This document shows positions 43,166 to 51,578 of a DNA stretch of 64,000 nt, in pieces. The notes under the pieces are model-generated. The model was not told the origin of the DNA, did not search any database, and worked only from the letters and a program-made list of their open reading frames with translations. The stretch covers positions 1 through 64,000 of the forward strand of contig CAYPKG010000004.1 of the NCBI GenBank assembly GCA_964411275.1, in the 5' to 3' direction. The first letter of the stretch is position 1; every line of letters begins with the position of its first letter. The DNA is from CAYPKG01 sp964411275 (GTDB taxonomy: Bacteria > Bacillota > Clostridia > Christensenellales > CAG-138). Made by a program: the position numbers and the translations under genes.

Positions 43166-44377
43166 ATGAAAATCGCTGGAATTATCGCCGAATACAACCC
43201 CATGCACAATGGGCATGTTTACCACATTTCTCAAACCCGGGAGGCCACCGGCTGCGATTATCTCATGGTCGTCATGAGCGGGGATTTTGTGCAGCGGGGA
43301 GAGCCGGCCATTGCAGACAAGTTCACCCGCACACGCTGGGCATTGGAGGCGGGCGCAGATCTTGTGCTGGAGCTTCCCAGCGCCGCTGCTGTGGCCAGCG
43401 CCGAACGGTTTGCCCGTGGCGGCGTACAAACCCTTTGCGCAACCGGCGTGTTGACCCATCTTTGCTTTGGCAGCGAGCTTTCGGACGTGGACGCCCTGTG
43501 CGCCGCGTCAGAGCATCTCGCCAAGGAGCCGCCAGGGTTTAAGGCCGCATTAAAGGAGCAGCTTTCCCTTGGAAAATCCTATCCCCGGGCAAGATATGAC
43601 GCTCTGGAGAGCTGCGGCGCGCCAAAGACGCTGCTTGAGGCGTTGAAATCTCCCAACAGCATACTCGCCATGGAGTATATCCGCTTTTTGCGGCAGTTTG
43701 GGCCTGAAGTGATCCCCGTGGCAATCGAGCGGCTGGGCAGCGGCCACGATCAGCCGGGACTAGGCGGCTTTGCCAGCGCCAGCGCGATAAGAAACGCGCT
43801 TTTGGCTGGGGACGCGGATGTGTACGAAAGCATGCCCATGTATGTAGGCGGCCGGTTTGCCCTTGGCCAAATCCCCCCCATCAGCCTTAACGAGGCGCAG
43901 GAACTGATATTGTACGCCCTTTTACGTATGTCGCCGGAGGAATTAAGCAACCTCCCCGACGTGCAGGAGGGGTTTGAAAACGTGATTTACCGGGCCGTGC
44001 GCCAAGCTTCCTCGCTGGACGAGCTGTACGCGGAGCTAAAAAGCAAGCGGTATACCCTTGCCCGCTGCCGGCGGATCGCCCTGTGCGCGCTGCTTGGCAT
44101 CGACAAGGCGCTGCTGCAGACCTCTATGGGCGAGGAGGGCGCGGGGTATCTGCGGGTACTGGGCTTTCGCCGGGACGCGAGGCCGCTATTATCCGCCATT
44201 TCCCACCATGGCAGCATGCCGCTCATCATGCGCTATTCCGATCAGATGGGCTGCTCCCCCGCCGCCCAGGCATTGTTGAAGCTGGATATCGAGGCGCACA
44301 ACATCTACGCCCTGTTGCTTGGCAAGCATGGGGAAAGCATTCCGCGGGATTTTAAAAGCCCGCCGGTGATGATATAA
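43166..44377 (+). CDS. tmcAL: tRNA(Met) cytidine acetate ligase
   Basis: Forms N4-acetylcytidine at the wobble position of elongator tRNA-Met using acetate and ATP. 403 residues. The nucleotidyltransferase signature is at the N-terminus: I-I-A-E-Y-N-P-M-H-N-G-H (HxGH), then V-V-M-S-G-D-F-V-Q-R-G-E-P-A and F-A-S-A-S-A-I-R near residue 202. C-terminal helical tRNA-binding region. Start follows AAAGGAGG at an ideal distance. Divergent from pta; using acetate, it is a natural neighbour of the acetate operon and is commonly found there in Clostridia. Confidence 0.94.
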   Translation: MKIAGIIAEYNPMHNGHVYHISQTREATGCDYLMVVMSGDFVQRGEPAIADKFTRTRWALEAGADLVLELPSAAAVASAERFARGGVQTLCATGVLTHLCFGSELSDVDALCAASEHLAKEPPGFKAALKEQLSLGKSYPRARYDALESCGAPKTLLEALKSPNSILAMEYIRFLRQFGPEVIPVAIERLGSGHDQPGLGGFASASAIRNALLAGDADVYESMPMYVGGRFALGQIPPISLNEAQELILYALLRMSPEELSNLPDVQEGFENVIYRAVRQASSLDELYAELKSKRYTLARCRRIALCALLGIDKALLQTSMGEEGAGYLRVLGFRRDARPLLSAISHHGSMPLIMRYSDQMGCSPAAQALLKLDIEAHNIYALLLGKHGESIPRDFKSPPVMI

Positions 44378-44393
44378 CCATAGTTAAATACAA

Positions 44394-45200
44394 TCATCCG
44401 TGCCTGAGAGAAATCCCCTTTTCCTCCAATAGCTCCTTAATCCGGGGCATCGCCTCCTGTGCGGCCCGCCGACCTTCGTTGATGGCCTGATCCGCAAGCT
44501 CTGTGTCAAACCATTTCATATAGTTCACCCGCGGGTAGATCACCAGGTCTGCCGACTGGGTGCGCAAATTCGTGATCTCCCGCTGCATGATGGAAGTGCT
44601 TTGATCCACCACTGCCATCATCGTTGGCGGGTCCAGCGTGATGACCTCCCCATTCCAACCAACATCAACGCCGATCACCACATCCGCTCCCATGTCCTTT
44701 AATTGGCCGCAGGGCACGCAATCCAATACCCCGCCATCCACCAGCAGCCGTCCGTTGAGGCGGACAGGGGTGAATACCCCGGGGATGGACATGCTGGCGC
44801 GCACCGCGTCGTGAAGGGGCCCCTCGGTGAGATTGAGAAGCTCTCCTTTTTCCACGTCCACCGCCGTGCATACATAGGGGATGTTCGCCTGCTGAAACGT
44901 CTTGTTGTGGGTGAATATGCGAATAAGCTCGTGGAGCCGCTCCCCCGACATCAGCCCGCCCTTTTGCGGCCTGGGCAAATCAAGAAAATCCCGGCTGGTA
45001 ACGGTGGAAAAATACTTGCCCAGCATTGTCATGTCACCGCCCACGGCGTACACCGCGCCCACGATCGCCCCCACGCTGGAGCCGGAGATCATATCGATGG
45101 GCACACCATATTCACGAAACACCTGCAATAAACCAATATGCGCAAATCCTTTCACGGAGCCCGCGCCCAGCGCCAGCCCAACCTTTTTCGCTTTGGTCAT
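44394..45200 (-). CDS. Patatin-like phospholipase family protein (RssA/NTE-like)
   Basis: 268 residues from the ATG at 45200, eight bases after AAGGAG. Patatin-fold motifs: oxyanion-hole loop G-A-G-S-V-K-G-F-A-H near residue 14, nucleophile elbow G-S-S-V-G (GxSxG) near residue 43, and D-G-G-V-L-D near residue 163, completing the Ser-Asp dyad. It is a serine acyl hydrolase, probably acting on phospholipid or lysophospholipid. Cytoplasmic; no signal peptide. Substrate and role unknown. Convergent with tmcAL. Confidence 0.9.
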   Translation of the reverse strand: MTKAKKVGLALGAGSVKGFAHIGLLQVFREYGVPIDMISGSSVGAIVGAVYAVGGDMTMLGKYFSTVTSRDFLDLPRPQKGGLMSGERLHELIRIFTHNKTFQQANIPYVCTAVDVEKGELLNLTEGPLHDAVRASMSIPGVFTPVRLNGRLLVDGGVLDCVPCGQLKDMGADVVIGVDVGWNGEVITLDPPTMMAVVDQSTSIMQREITNLRTQSADLVIYPRVNYMKWFDTELADQAINEGRRAAQEAMPRIKELLEEKGISLRHG

Positions 45201-45296
45201 GACAAGCACTCCTTCCACATATATTTTACCCGAGTGAGTAAGTGTTTTGATGAGTACCGGAAATCTTATGATTTCGGGTGATGGGAGGAAACCGTA

Positions 45297-46409
45297 TTGA
45301 AACGAATGATCGCCGTCCTCGCCTTCGGCGTGTGCATCCTGCTGTTGCTGTTTTCGGGGCCGGTTATGGATGCCGCCCAGGATGGGCTTACCCTTTGGTG
45401 GAAGGTTGTCCTGCCCACCCTGTTTCCATTCTTTGTCTGCGCCACTTTAATCGAGCGCTCCGGCGCGCTGGCATCCCTATCGCGCTTGTTTGCGCCCCTG
45501 TCAAAGCTACTGAGGGTCTCCCCCTATGCCCTGCCAGTGCTGCTGTTGGGGGGCATGGCGGGCTATCCCTCCGGCGCGCGGCTGACGGGTATGCTGCAAT
45601 CGGAAATCTCCTCTGCCGAGGCGGACCGGCTGGGAACCGTGTGCAACCTGTGCAGCCCCATGTTTTTGCTGGGCGCGCTGTGCACCGGGATGCTTGGAAA
45701 TTCCGCCCTGTTTCTGCCCCTGCTCATCGGTCATTATGGAAGCGCTCTTCTCGTCATGGTATTCCTAAAGATAGTGTGCCCCATCCCAAGCAGCAATGTA
45801 AGGATCATCCGCGTATCTCCAGCTCAGCCGGTTTTGCAGGCGCTTCCCACCGCCATTTCCGACGGGGTTCTGGGGTTGATCAAGGTGGGTGGCAGCATCG
45901 TGTTTTTTCTCGTCCTCGCAAAAATATTGTCCATTACCGGGATACTTCGCCTGCTCTGCTTGCCAGCGTCGTTTGTTTCGGATACGGCAGCCTTGGCTGC
46001 CCCCGGACTTTTGTGCGGCATGCTGGAAATGACAGGGGGCTTACACATGCTGTCCGCGGCAGGATTGCCCCTTCGGTTAACGGCAGCGCTTAGCGCGTAT
46101 CTCGTGTCCTTTGGCGGCCTTTGCGTCATGGTCCAAGCGATGGCGTTCTTATGGTATGAGCGTCCGGGAACTTATATTCTAACGAAACTTGCCCAGGGCG
46201 TCCTGGCGGGGCTCATCACATGGTTCGTATTTCCCCTTCTCCCTGGCACGGCTCAAGCGATAGCAGGGCCTGATGCGGCATTTTATATGGAAAACGCGTA
46301 CGTTGGCCTTTCCCTGCTGTTTTCCAGCGCTCTCGGGCTTTCTATTCCCCTTTTGCTTTCCCGTGTGGCGCGAAGGCGCAAGGCTACTCGACTAAAGTCA
46401 GGCGCTTGA
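45297..46409 (+). CDS. ylbJ: Sporulation integral membrane protein YlbJ
   Basis: 370 residues with about eight hydrophobic segments and a nucleoside-recognition (gate) domain. Conserved blocks: W-W-K-V-V-L-P-T-L-F-P-F-F near residue 34, G-G-M-A-G-Y-P-S-G-A near residue 84, C-N-L-C-S-P-M-F near residue 115. In B. subtilis YlbJ is made in the mother cell under sigma-E and is needed for heat-resistant spores; this is the main family role. Start is a TTG eight bases after GGAGG, three codons before an ATG. The 3' end overlaps the convergent rqcH by 26 bases. Confidence 0.93.
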   Translation: MKRMIAVLAFGVCILLLLFSGPVMDAAQDGLTLWWKVVLPTLFPFFVCATLIERSGALASLSRLFAPLSKLLRVSPYALPVLLLGGMAGYPSGARLTGMLQSEISSAEADRLGTVCNLCSPMFLLGALCTGMLGNSALFLPLLIGHYGSALLVMVFLKIVCPIPSSNVRIIRVSPAQPVLQALPTAISDGVLGLIKVGGSIVFFLVLAKILSITGILRLLCLPASFVSDTAALAAPGLLCGMLEMTGGLHMLSAAGLPLRLTAALSAYLVSFGGLCVMVQAMAFLWYERPGTYILTKLAQGVLAGLITWFVFPLLPGTAQAIAGPDAAFYMENAYVGLSLLFSSALGLSIPLLLSRVARRRKATRLKSGA

Positions 46410-48132
46410 CCGCCGCCTCGTCCGGGGTAATGTAAATGGTGCGGTTGGCGGTGTATATCACCATCCCCGGCTTTGCGCCGGAGGGTTTTTTCACATACTT
46501 CCGGGGGCAATAATCCACCGGCACCGAGGCGGAGGCCCTGGCCTTGCTGTAGAATGCAGCCAATGTAGCCGCTTCCCTCAGTGTCCGCTCCGGCGGCTCC
46601 CCCTCGTGGCGGATGATCACATGCGAACCAGGGATGTTTTTCGTGTGCAGCCAAAAATTTTCCCCAGTGGCGAATTTTAGCGTCAGGGCATCGTTTTGCG
46701 CATTGTTTTTGCCCACGTACAGGTCAATCCCGTCGCTTGACATATAATGATGGGGCTTGGAGGGAGGGCGCTTTTGCGGCTTCATCCGGGTGTTCTGGCG
46801 CTTGGCGTAACCTTCTAGCTCCAACTCCTCCCGGATTTCTGAAAGCTCCGCGTCGGTGCTGCATTTTTGCAGGTTGTCCTGCTGCCCTTCCAGATACGCG
46901 ATCTCCTCCAAGGTTTGTCTTCGCTGCTCCACAGCCAGCGCCTTGGCAGCCTTGCCCTTTTGATACTTCTTAAAATACCGCTGGGCGTTCTCCTGGGGGG
47001 ACAGCCGTTCGTCCAGCGCCACCAGAACGGGCGCGGGGGGATCCTCGTAATAATTCATGAGCTTTGCCATGCGTTCCCCGCGCTTGATTGCGTGAAAGTT
47101 TGCGGTAATCAGCTCCCCAAGCAGCCGGTATTGGTCAAGGCTTTCCTGTTGGTTGAGGGCGGTTTCAAAAACCGAAAGTTTTTTTTGGCACCGCTCCAGG
47201 TTGTTTTGCAGCACCTTTTGCAGCGCTGTGCTGCGTCTGCGGATGCGCTCCAACACATTCCGTGTTTCATAGTATACATCCAGCGCAGTCCCCATATCCG
47301 GCATGGCTCTGAGATATTGGTTCGGGATAGCCGGGCGAAAGGGATGCACGGCAACAGGCTCGTGCAAATCGTTATACACCAGCGTCGGCGAAAACCGGCC
47401 CGCCGCCGCATCCTGATAGAAGGCGCTTAGACTCTTGGAAAGCGCCTTCCGGTCTTCATCCGACAACCGCGCCGCGTCCATGTCCCCCTCCTCCACCACG
47501 CGCCCGCACAACAGCGCGGCATACGCAGGAGACAGGCCAAAAAAAGCGTTGGACAGCAATTTATGGATCCGGCCAGGGCCAGAAAGCGCCCTTTCAAAAT
47601 CCTCCGCCTCGCACTCACGGGGGTCGCGCTTGTCCTGCTGGGGCGGCAGCGTGTAATTTAGCCCCGGCAAGAGCAGCCGGACGCTGGACATGCCAGCGCC
47701 CACATGCCGGGCGCAGTCCAGAATGACGCCCTGCTCGCTTAAAAATATGATGTTGGAATGCCGGCCCATCAGCTCTACAATCAGTTCAACCCGGGTCAGG
47801 TCCCCTAATTCATCCTGTACCTGTGCCGTGAGGCGCAACACCCGGTCAAGGCCCGGCTGCTCGATGGCGGCAATCCGTCCGCCGCTGAGCCGTTTTCGCA
47901 GCAGCATGCAAAACGCGGGAGGTTCTGGCGGGTTGGGGAATTGGGCGGCCGTCACCTGTACCCGGCCGTTTTCCGGGTGAGCACAAAGGAGCAGCCGATG
48001 ATTGCTGCCCCCAGAACGGATTGTCAGCAGCAACGCGTCCCGCTCCGGCTGCTGTACCTTATCGATTTTTCCCCCAACAAGCCCCTGTAGCTCATGCGTG
48101 ACTGCCAGCAGGGAAAGCCCATCCATGGACAT
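46384..48132 (-). CDS. rqcH: Rqc2 homologue RqcH (NFACT family)
   Basis: Ribosome-quality-control factor that recruits tRNA-Ala to stalled 50S subunits and adds C-terminal Ala tails for degradation by ClpXP. 582 residues. NFACT-N domain at the N-terminus (G-G-K-I-D-K-V-Q-Q-P near residue 18, R-V-Q-V-T), a long coiled coil in the middle (about residues 285-430), and the C-terminal NFACT-R domain with D-L-Y-V-G-K-N-N-A-Q-N-D and F-W-L-H-T-K-N-I-P-G-S-H-V. Also known as fibronectin-binding protein A-like. Starts 4 bases after yerC. Confidence 0.94.
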   Translation of the reverse strand: MSMDGLSLLAVTHELQGLVGGKIDKVQQPERDALLLTIRSGGSNHRLLLCAHPENGRVQVTAAQFPNPPEPPAFCMLLRKRLSGGRIAAIEQPGLDRVLRLTAQVQDELGDLTRVELIVELMGRHSNIIFLSEQGVILDCARHVGAGMSSVRLLLPGLNYTLPPQQDKRDPRECEAEDFERALSGPGRIHKLLSNAFFGLSPAYAALLCGRVVEEGDMDAARLSDEDRKALSKSLSAFYQDAAAGRFSPTLVYNDLHEPVAVHPFRPAIPNQYLRAMPDMGTALDVYYETRNVLERIRRRSTALQKVLQNNLERCQKKLSVFETALNQQESLDQYRLLGELITANFHAIKRGERMAKLMNYYEDPPAPVLVALDERLSPQENAQRYFKKYQKGKAAKALAVEQRRQTLEEIAYLEGQQDNLQKCSTDAELSEIREELELEGYAKRQNTRMKPQKRPPSKPHHYMSSDGIDLYVGKNNAQNDALTLKFATGENFWLHTKNIPGSHVIIRHEGEPPERTLREAATLAAFYSKARASASVPVDYCPRKYVKKPSGAKPGMVIYTANRTIYITPDEAAVKRLTLVE

Positions 48133-48135
48133 ATG

Positions 48136-48450
48136 TTATTCCTCTTTTCCTTCCTCTTGCGCCATCCGGTCCAGTATCAGCCGATATCCCCCCGCGCCGT
48201 ATGTCAGGCAGCGGTTGACCCGGCTGATGGTGGCGGTGGATGCGCCAAGGCGCTGGGCAATTTCCTGGTAGGTCACGTTGTTTTCCAGGAGCTTTGCCAC
48301 CTCCAGCCGCTGGCTGATGGCCATAAGCTCCGAGATGGTGCAAACATCCTCAAAAAAGCGATAGCATTCCTCTTGGTCTTGCAGCAGTAAAACCGCCTCA
48401 AACAGCGCGTCCATTTCCCTGCTTTTGAGCTTGCTCACATATCCTTCCAA
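48136..48450 (-). CDS. yerC: YerC/YecD-type TrpR-like transcriptional regulator
   Basis: 104 residues, all helical, with a TrpR-like helix-turn-helix: Y-Q-E-I-A-Q-R-L-G-A-S-T-A-T-I-S-R-V-N-R at about residues 61-80. The N-terminal F-F-E-D-V-C-T-I-S-E-L-M-A-I-S-Q-R block is characteristic of the YerC/YecD group. It lacks the tryptophan-binding arrangement of true TrpR by family knowledge. Regulon unknown. Tightly linked to rqcH (3-base gap), preceded by AAGGAGGG. Confidence 0.9.
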   Translation of the reverse strand: MEGYVSKLKSREMDALFEAVLLLQDQEECYRFFEDVCTISELMAISQRLEVAKLLENNVTYQEIAQRLGASTATISRVNRCLTYGAGGYRLILDRMAQEEGKEE

Positions 48451-48479
48451 GATTTCACCCTCCTTTCATGACGATACTG

Positions 48480-49238
48480 TCAACGGAGTATATGGTTGCG
48501 TAGTACGCCGATGCCGCCCACTTCCACCTCAATCACGTCGCCCTTTTGCATGGGGCCGATGCCGGCAGGCGTCCCGGTGGCGATTACGTCTCCCGGCAGC
48601 AATGTCATAACCCTGGTGATATAATACACCAGCTTATCGATGTTGTGTATCAGCTTTTCGGTATTGGAGCTTTGCTTGACCTCGCCGTTTAAGCGGCTTT
48701 CCACAGACACGTGAAAAGGATCGAGCTCAGTCTCAATCCATGGCCCGATGGGGCAAAACGTATCGTAACTTTTGCCTCTTGTCCATTGGCCGTCGCTTTT
48801 TTGGATATCCCGGGCAGTAATGTCATTGAGGCAGGTATATCCAAGCACAACGTCCTGATATCCACCCATAGGCACGTCCTTACAGCGCTTTTTGATGACG
48901 ATGGCAAGCTCAGCCTCGTAGTCAAGCCGCTTGGAGTCCGGGGGATACGCGATGCCATCCTCTGGGCCGATGACGCAGGTGCTGGGCTTAAGGAACAGCA
49001 ATGGCTCCTCCGGCGGGCTTCCTTCGTTCATTTCCATGGCATGGTCATAGTAGTTTTTGCCGATACAGACCACCTTGGAAGGCTCTACCGGTGCAAGCAG
49101 CCGTACCTCGTCCAAAGAATACGTGCGCTTGTCCTTGATAATCTCCACAAACGGATGGCATGCCAGCCGATACAGCCTGTCATCCTTGAGTTGCGCATAA
49201 AATATTTCCATTCCTTTTTCTACACGGCAAATACGCAT
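48480..49238 (-). CDS. Fumarylacetoacetate hydrolase (FAH) family protein
   Basis: 252 residues. The FAH catalytic core starts near residue 50: C-I-G-K-N-Y-Y-D-H, then F-L-K-P-S-T-C, Y-E-A-E-L-A-I-V-I (metal-binding Glu pair), L-N-D-I-T-A-R-D-I-Q, and the C-terminal G-D-V-I-A-T-G-T-P-A-G-I-G. This small form resembles bacterial acylpyruvases and oxaloacetate decarboxylase/tautomerases (FAHD1-like); the exact reaction is not readable. Start ATG at 49238 follows GAGGGTG; a GTG three codons earlier is possible. Sits where rplU-prp-rpmA normally follow rng. Confidence 0.88.
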   Translation of the reverse strand: MRICRVEKGMEIFYAQLKDDRLYRLACHPFVEIIKDKRTYSLDEVRLLAPVEPSKVVCIGKNYYDHAMEMNEGSPPEEPLLFLKPSTCVIGPEDGIAYPPDSKRLDYEAELAIVIKKRCKDVPMGGYQDVVLGYTCLNDITARDIQKSDGQWTRGKSYDTFCPIGPWIETELDPFHVSVESRLNGEVKQSSNTEKLIHNIDKLVYYITRVMTLLPGDVIATGTPAGIGPMQKGDVIEVEVGGIGVLRNHILR

Positions 49239-49297
49239 TTTCTTCACCCTCTTCAGTTATATTTTAACACGTTACAGTATGAAAGCAATGGCTATTT

Positions 49298-50827
49298 CTA
49301 TCGATACAATTTCGCGCCCGCGAGAGCGTCCGCCGTGGGCGGGCTGTCGAATGTGAATATCTCGTATTGCTCCATATGCATATGCGGTATGGAACGCACG
49401 TATATATTGCGGCCGGGAGCGGTCGGCAAAAGCGGCGCTTGCGCGCTGTGCTCGTCCATGAGCGCGGCCACGCTTGCGTGCACCTCTACAAGGTAATCCG
49501 CCATGGACTCCTGATGGAAGCGGTTGATCAGCGCCTTTCGCACCTTCAAAACCACTGTTTCCGGGGACGACACCCTTCCTGCCCCCTGGCAGTACGGGCA
49601 GGTGGTTTGCAGGGTGTTACTGATGCACTGGCGCATCTTTTTCCTGGTCATCTCCACAAGCCCCAGCTGGGTAATGCCCAGGACATTGGACTTCGTCCTG
49701 TCCTTTTTCAGTTCCGACTTCAACGTGTCCAGCACCCGTTCCTTGTCTGCGATTTCCTCCATGTCGATAAAATCAATGATGATGATGCCGCTAATATCCC
49801 GAAGCCGCAATTGCCGGGCGATTTCCTTGGCGGCCTGGCAATTGGCCTCTGTGATGGTCTCCTGTAAATTGTCAGTCCCTACATACCTTCCGGTATTCAC
49901 GTCGATACTGGTGAGGGCTTCCGTCTGGTCGATCACGATGTAACCGCCGTTGCTCAGCCATACCTTGCGGGCCAAGGCCTTTTCGATCTTTGCCTCCAGG
50001 TCAAAGCGGTCGAAGAGATCCTCCTCCCCCTGATACAGCACCACACAGTCTTTCAACTGAGGGGATATGATGTTGGCCACGATCTGCACCCGCTCGTAAA
50101 ACTCTTGATCGTTGATGGTAAGCCGCTGGATGTCCGGGGTGAATAAATCCCGGATGGTGCGGAATATCAATGGTTCCTCCGCGTGCAAAAGCCTTGGAGC
50201 GCTGACAAGCTTCATCTTTTGCTGGATGCGCTGCCACAGACGCGCTAAAAACGTGATGTCCCCGCGAAACTCCTCCTCGGTTTTGCCCTCCGCGGCGGTG
50301 CGCACAATCACGCCCATTTCCGGGGGCTTGACTTCGTCAAGAATGGTGCGAAGCCTGGCGCGCTCCTGCTCGTTGCTGATGCGCCGGGAGACGCCCACAT
50401 AGTTTACCGTAGGCATCAGCACCAGCGTGCGTCCCGGCAGGGTAATGTGGGTAGTAACGCGGGCGCCTTTGGTGCCTACAGGCTCCTTTAGCACCTGCAC
50501 CATGATTTCCTGTCCGGGTTTTACGATGTCCTTGATGTTGGCAGGGCCGATTTTGATGTCATCGTCCTTTTGATGATCTCCGAATTGAAAATCAGACCGG
50601 TCGATTTGAATATCGCCCGCGTACAAAAACGCATTGCGCTCCAGGCCAATATCCACGAACGCCGCCTGCATGCCGGGCAATACGTTTTGCACCCGCCCAG
50701 AATAGATATTGCCTACCAGCCGCTCGTGTCCCCGGCGCTCGATATAGATCTCGCTGGGGGCGCCGTCCTCCAGAAGCACCACTCTTGTCTGATAAGGGTT
50801 GATGTCCACAACGATTTCTTTGTTCAT
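49298..50827 (-). CDS. rng: Ribonuclease G (Rne/Rng family)
   Basis: Single-strand endoribonuclease for rRNA and mRNA processing. 509 residues. N-terminal S1 domain (G-N-I-Y-S-G-R-V-Q-N-V-L-P-G-M-Q-A-A-F-V-D-I-G), RNase H-like and catalytic region with I-D-V-N-T-G near residue 306 and I-I-I-D-F-I-D-M-E near residue 349 (Mg-binding aspartates), and the zinc-link C-P-Y-C near residue 416. No long C-terminal scaffold, so G-type rather than E-type. Downstream of the TIGR03960/TIGR03936 genes, the usual Clostridia order. Confidence 0.96.
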   Translation of the reverse strand: MNKEIVVDINPYQTRVVLLEDGAPSEIYIERRGHERLVGNIYSGRVQNVLPGMQAAFVDIGLERNAFLYAGDIQIDRSDFQFGDHQKDDDIKIGPANIKDIVKPGQEIMVQVLKEPVGTKGARVTTHITLPGRTLVLMPTVNYVGVSRRISNEQERARLRTILDEVKPPEMGVIVRTAAEGKTEEEFRGDITFLARLWQRIQQKMKLVSAPRLLHAEEPLIFRTIRDLFTPDIQRLTINDQEFYERVQIVANIISPQLKDCVVLYQGEEDLFDRFDLEAKIEKALARKVWLSNGGYIVIDQTEALTSIDVNTGRYVGTDNLQETITEANCQAAKEIARQLRLRDISGIIIIDFIDMEEIADKERVLDTLKSELKKDRTKSNVLGITQLGLVEMTRKKMRQCISNTLQTTCPYCQGAGRVSSPETVVLKVRKALINRFHQESMADYLVEVHASVAALMDEHSAQAPLLPTAPGRNIYVRSIPHMHMEQYEIFTFDSPPTADALAGAKLYR

Positions 50828-50918
50828 AAATTTACCTCTTTACGGCCTTTTAGCCTAATCAATATAATCCGAACCCGCCGAACACGGCATCGTTTGCCGG
50901 ATTGCAGCGTGGCTTAAT

Positions 50919-51578
50919 CTAAGCAATATAACCCGGAAAAAGGTCGGTATTTTCGAAGTAAAGGCCGCGGCGGTGAACGCGATAGGCGCAGGGCTCCTTC
51001 GCCTCGGACAAAAGCGCCTGCAAAAACAGGCCCATGTTCAGCCCTCCATTTACGTTCAACACGCCGAGAACCGTGAGGACATCCCCGGCAAACGCAGCGT
51101 CAAGCACCTGGGGGGCGATATCCACCTGGCGCATGCCGCCCTTGGTGCGCTTTGAAACGACGATGGGGCCGCTCAACAGCCCGGAAAGAACCGGCGTGAG
51201 CCTCTCTCCCGCATGCTCCAGGTCGAATTGCACTTCATACAATGCGCTGTGGGTCAGCGCCGTCAACGCAGGCAACTCCTCCGGAGCGCATTTGGCGTCG
51301 AGAATAGAAAATCCATCCGGCAAACACGGGTTTAGCGCCGCCATGAATTCCTCCGGCCTCATGTCCCGGTCCAGCCGCACATCCAACCATTCGGCCTCGC
51401 TGCTAAAGCCCACTGCCAGCGCCGAGGCAAACGCCATAATCGGATGCGGGTTAAATCCTTTCGAATACGCAAGGGGCAGGTTTGCGCGGCGCATGGCCCG
51501 CTGCAACAGTCTTTGCACATCCAGATGTGAAATAAAGCGAAGGGACCCGCCCTTAGCGTAATTTGCAATAATTCGCAT
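50919..51578 (-). CDS. TIGR03936 family radical SAM-associated protein
   Basis: 219 residues from the ATG at 51578. Family hallmarks: G-S-L-R-F-I-S-H-L-D near residue 11, R-A-N-L-P-L-A-Y-S-K-G-F-N-P-H-P near residue 30. No cysteine cluster of its own. It is the constant partner of the TIGR03960 radical SAM protein, whose end it overlaps by 26 bases; in some bacteria the two are fused. Function is unknown; a role in RNA or ribosome maturation has been guessed because of the rng neighbourhood, which I treat as speculation. Confidence 0.92.
   Translation of the reverse strand: MRIIANYAKGGSLRFISHLDVQRLLQRAMRRANLPLAYSKGFNPHPIMAFASALAVGFSSEAEWLDVRLDRDMRPEEFMAALNPCLPDGFSILDAKCAPEELPALTALTHSALYEVQFDLEHAGERLTPVLSGLLSGPIVVSKRTKGGMRQVDIAPQVLDAAFAGDVLTVLGVLNVNGGLNMGLFLQALLSEAKEPCAYRVHRRGLYFENTDLFPGYIA

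Noticed and set aside
45278..46093. 271-codon + strand frame overlapping ylbJ
   Set aside because: Runs in another frame of the clear YlbJ protein, has no hydrophobic pattern and no ribosome site.
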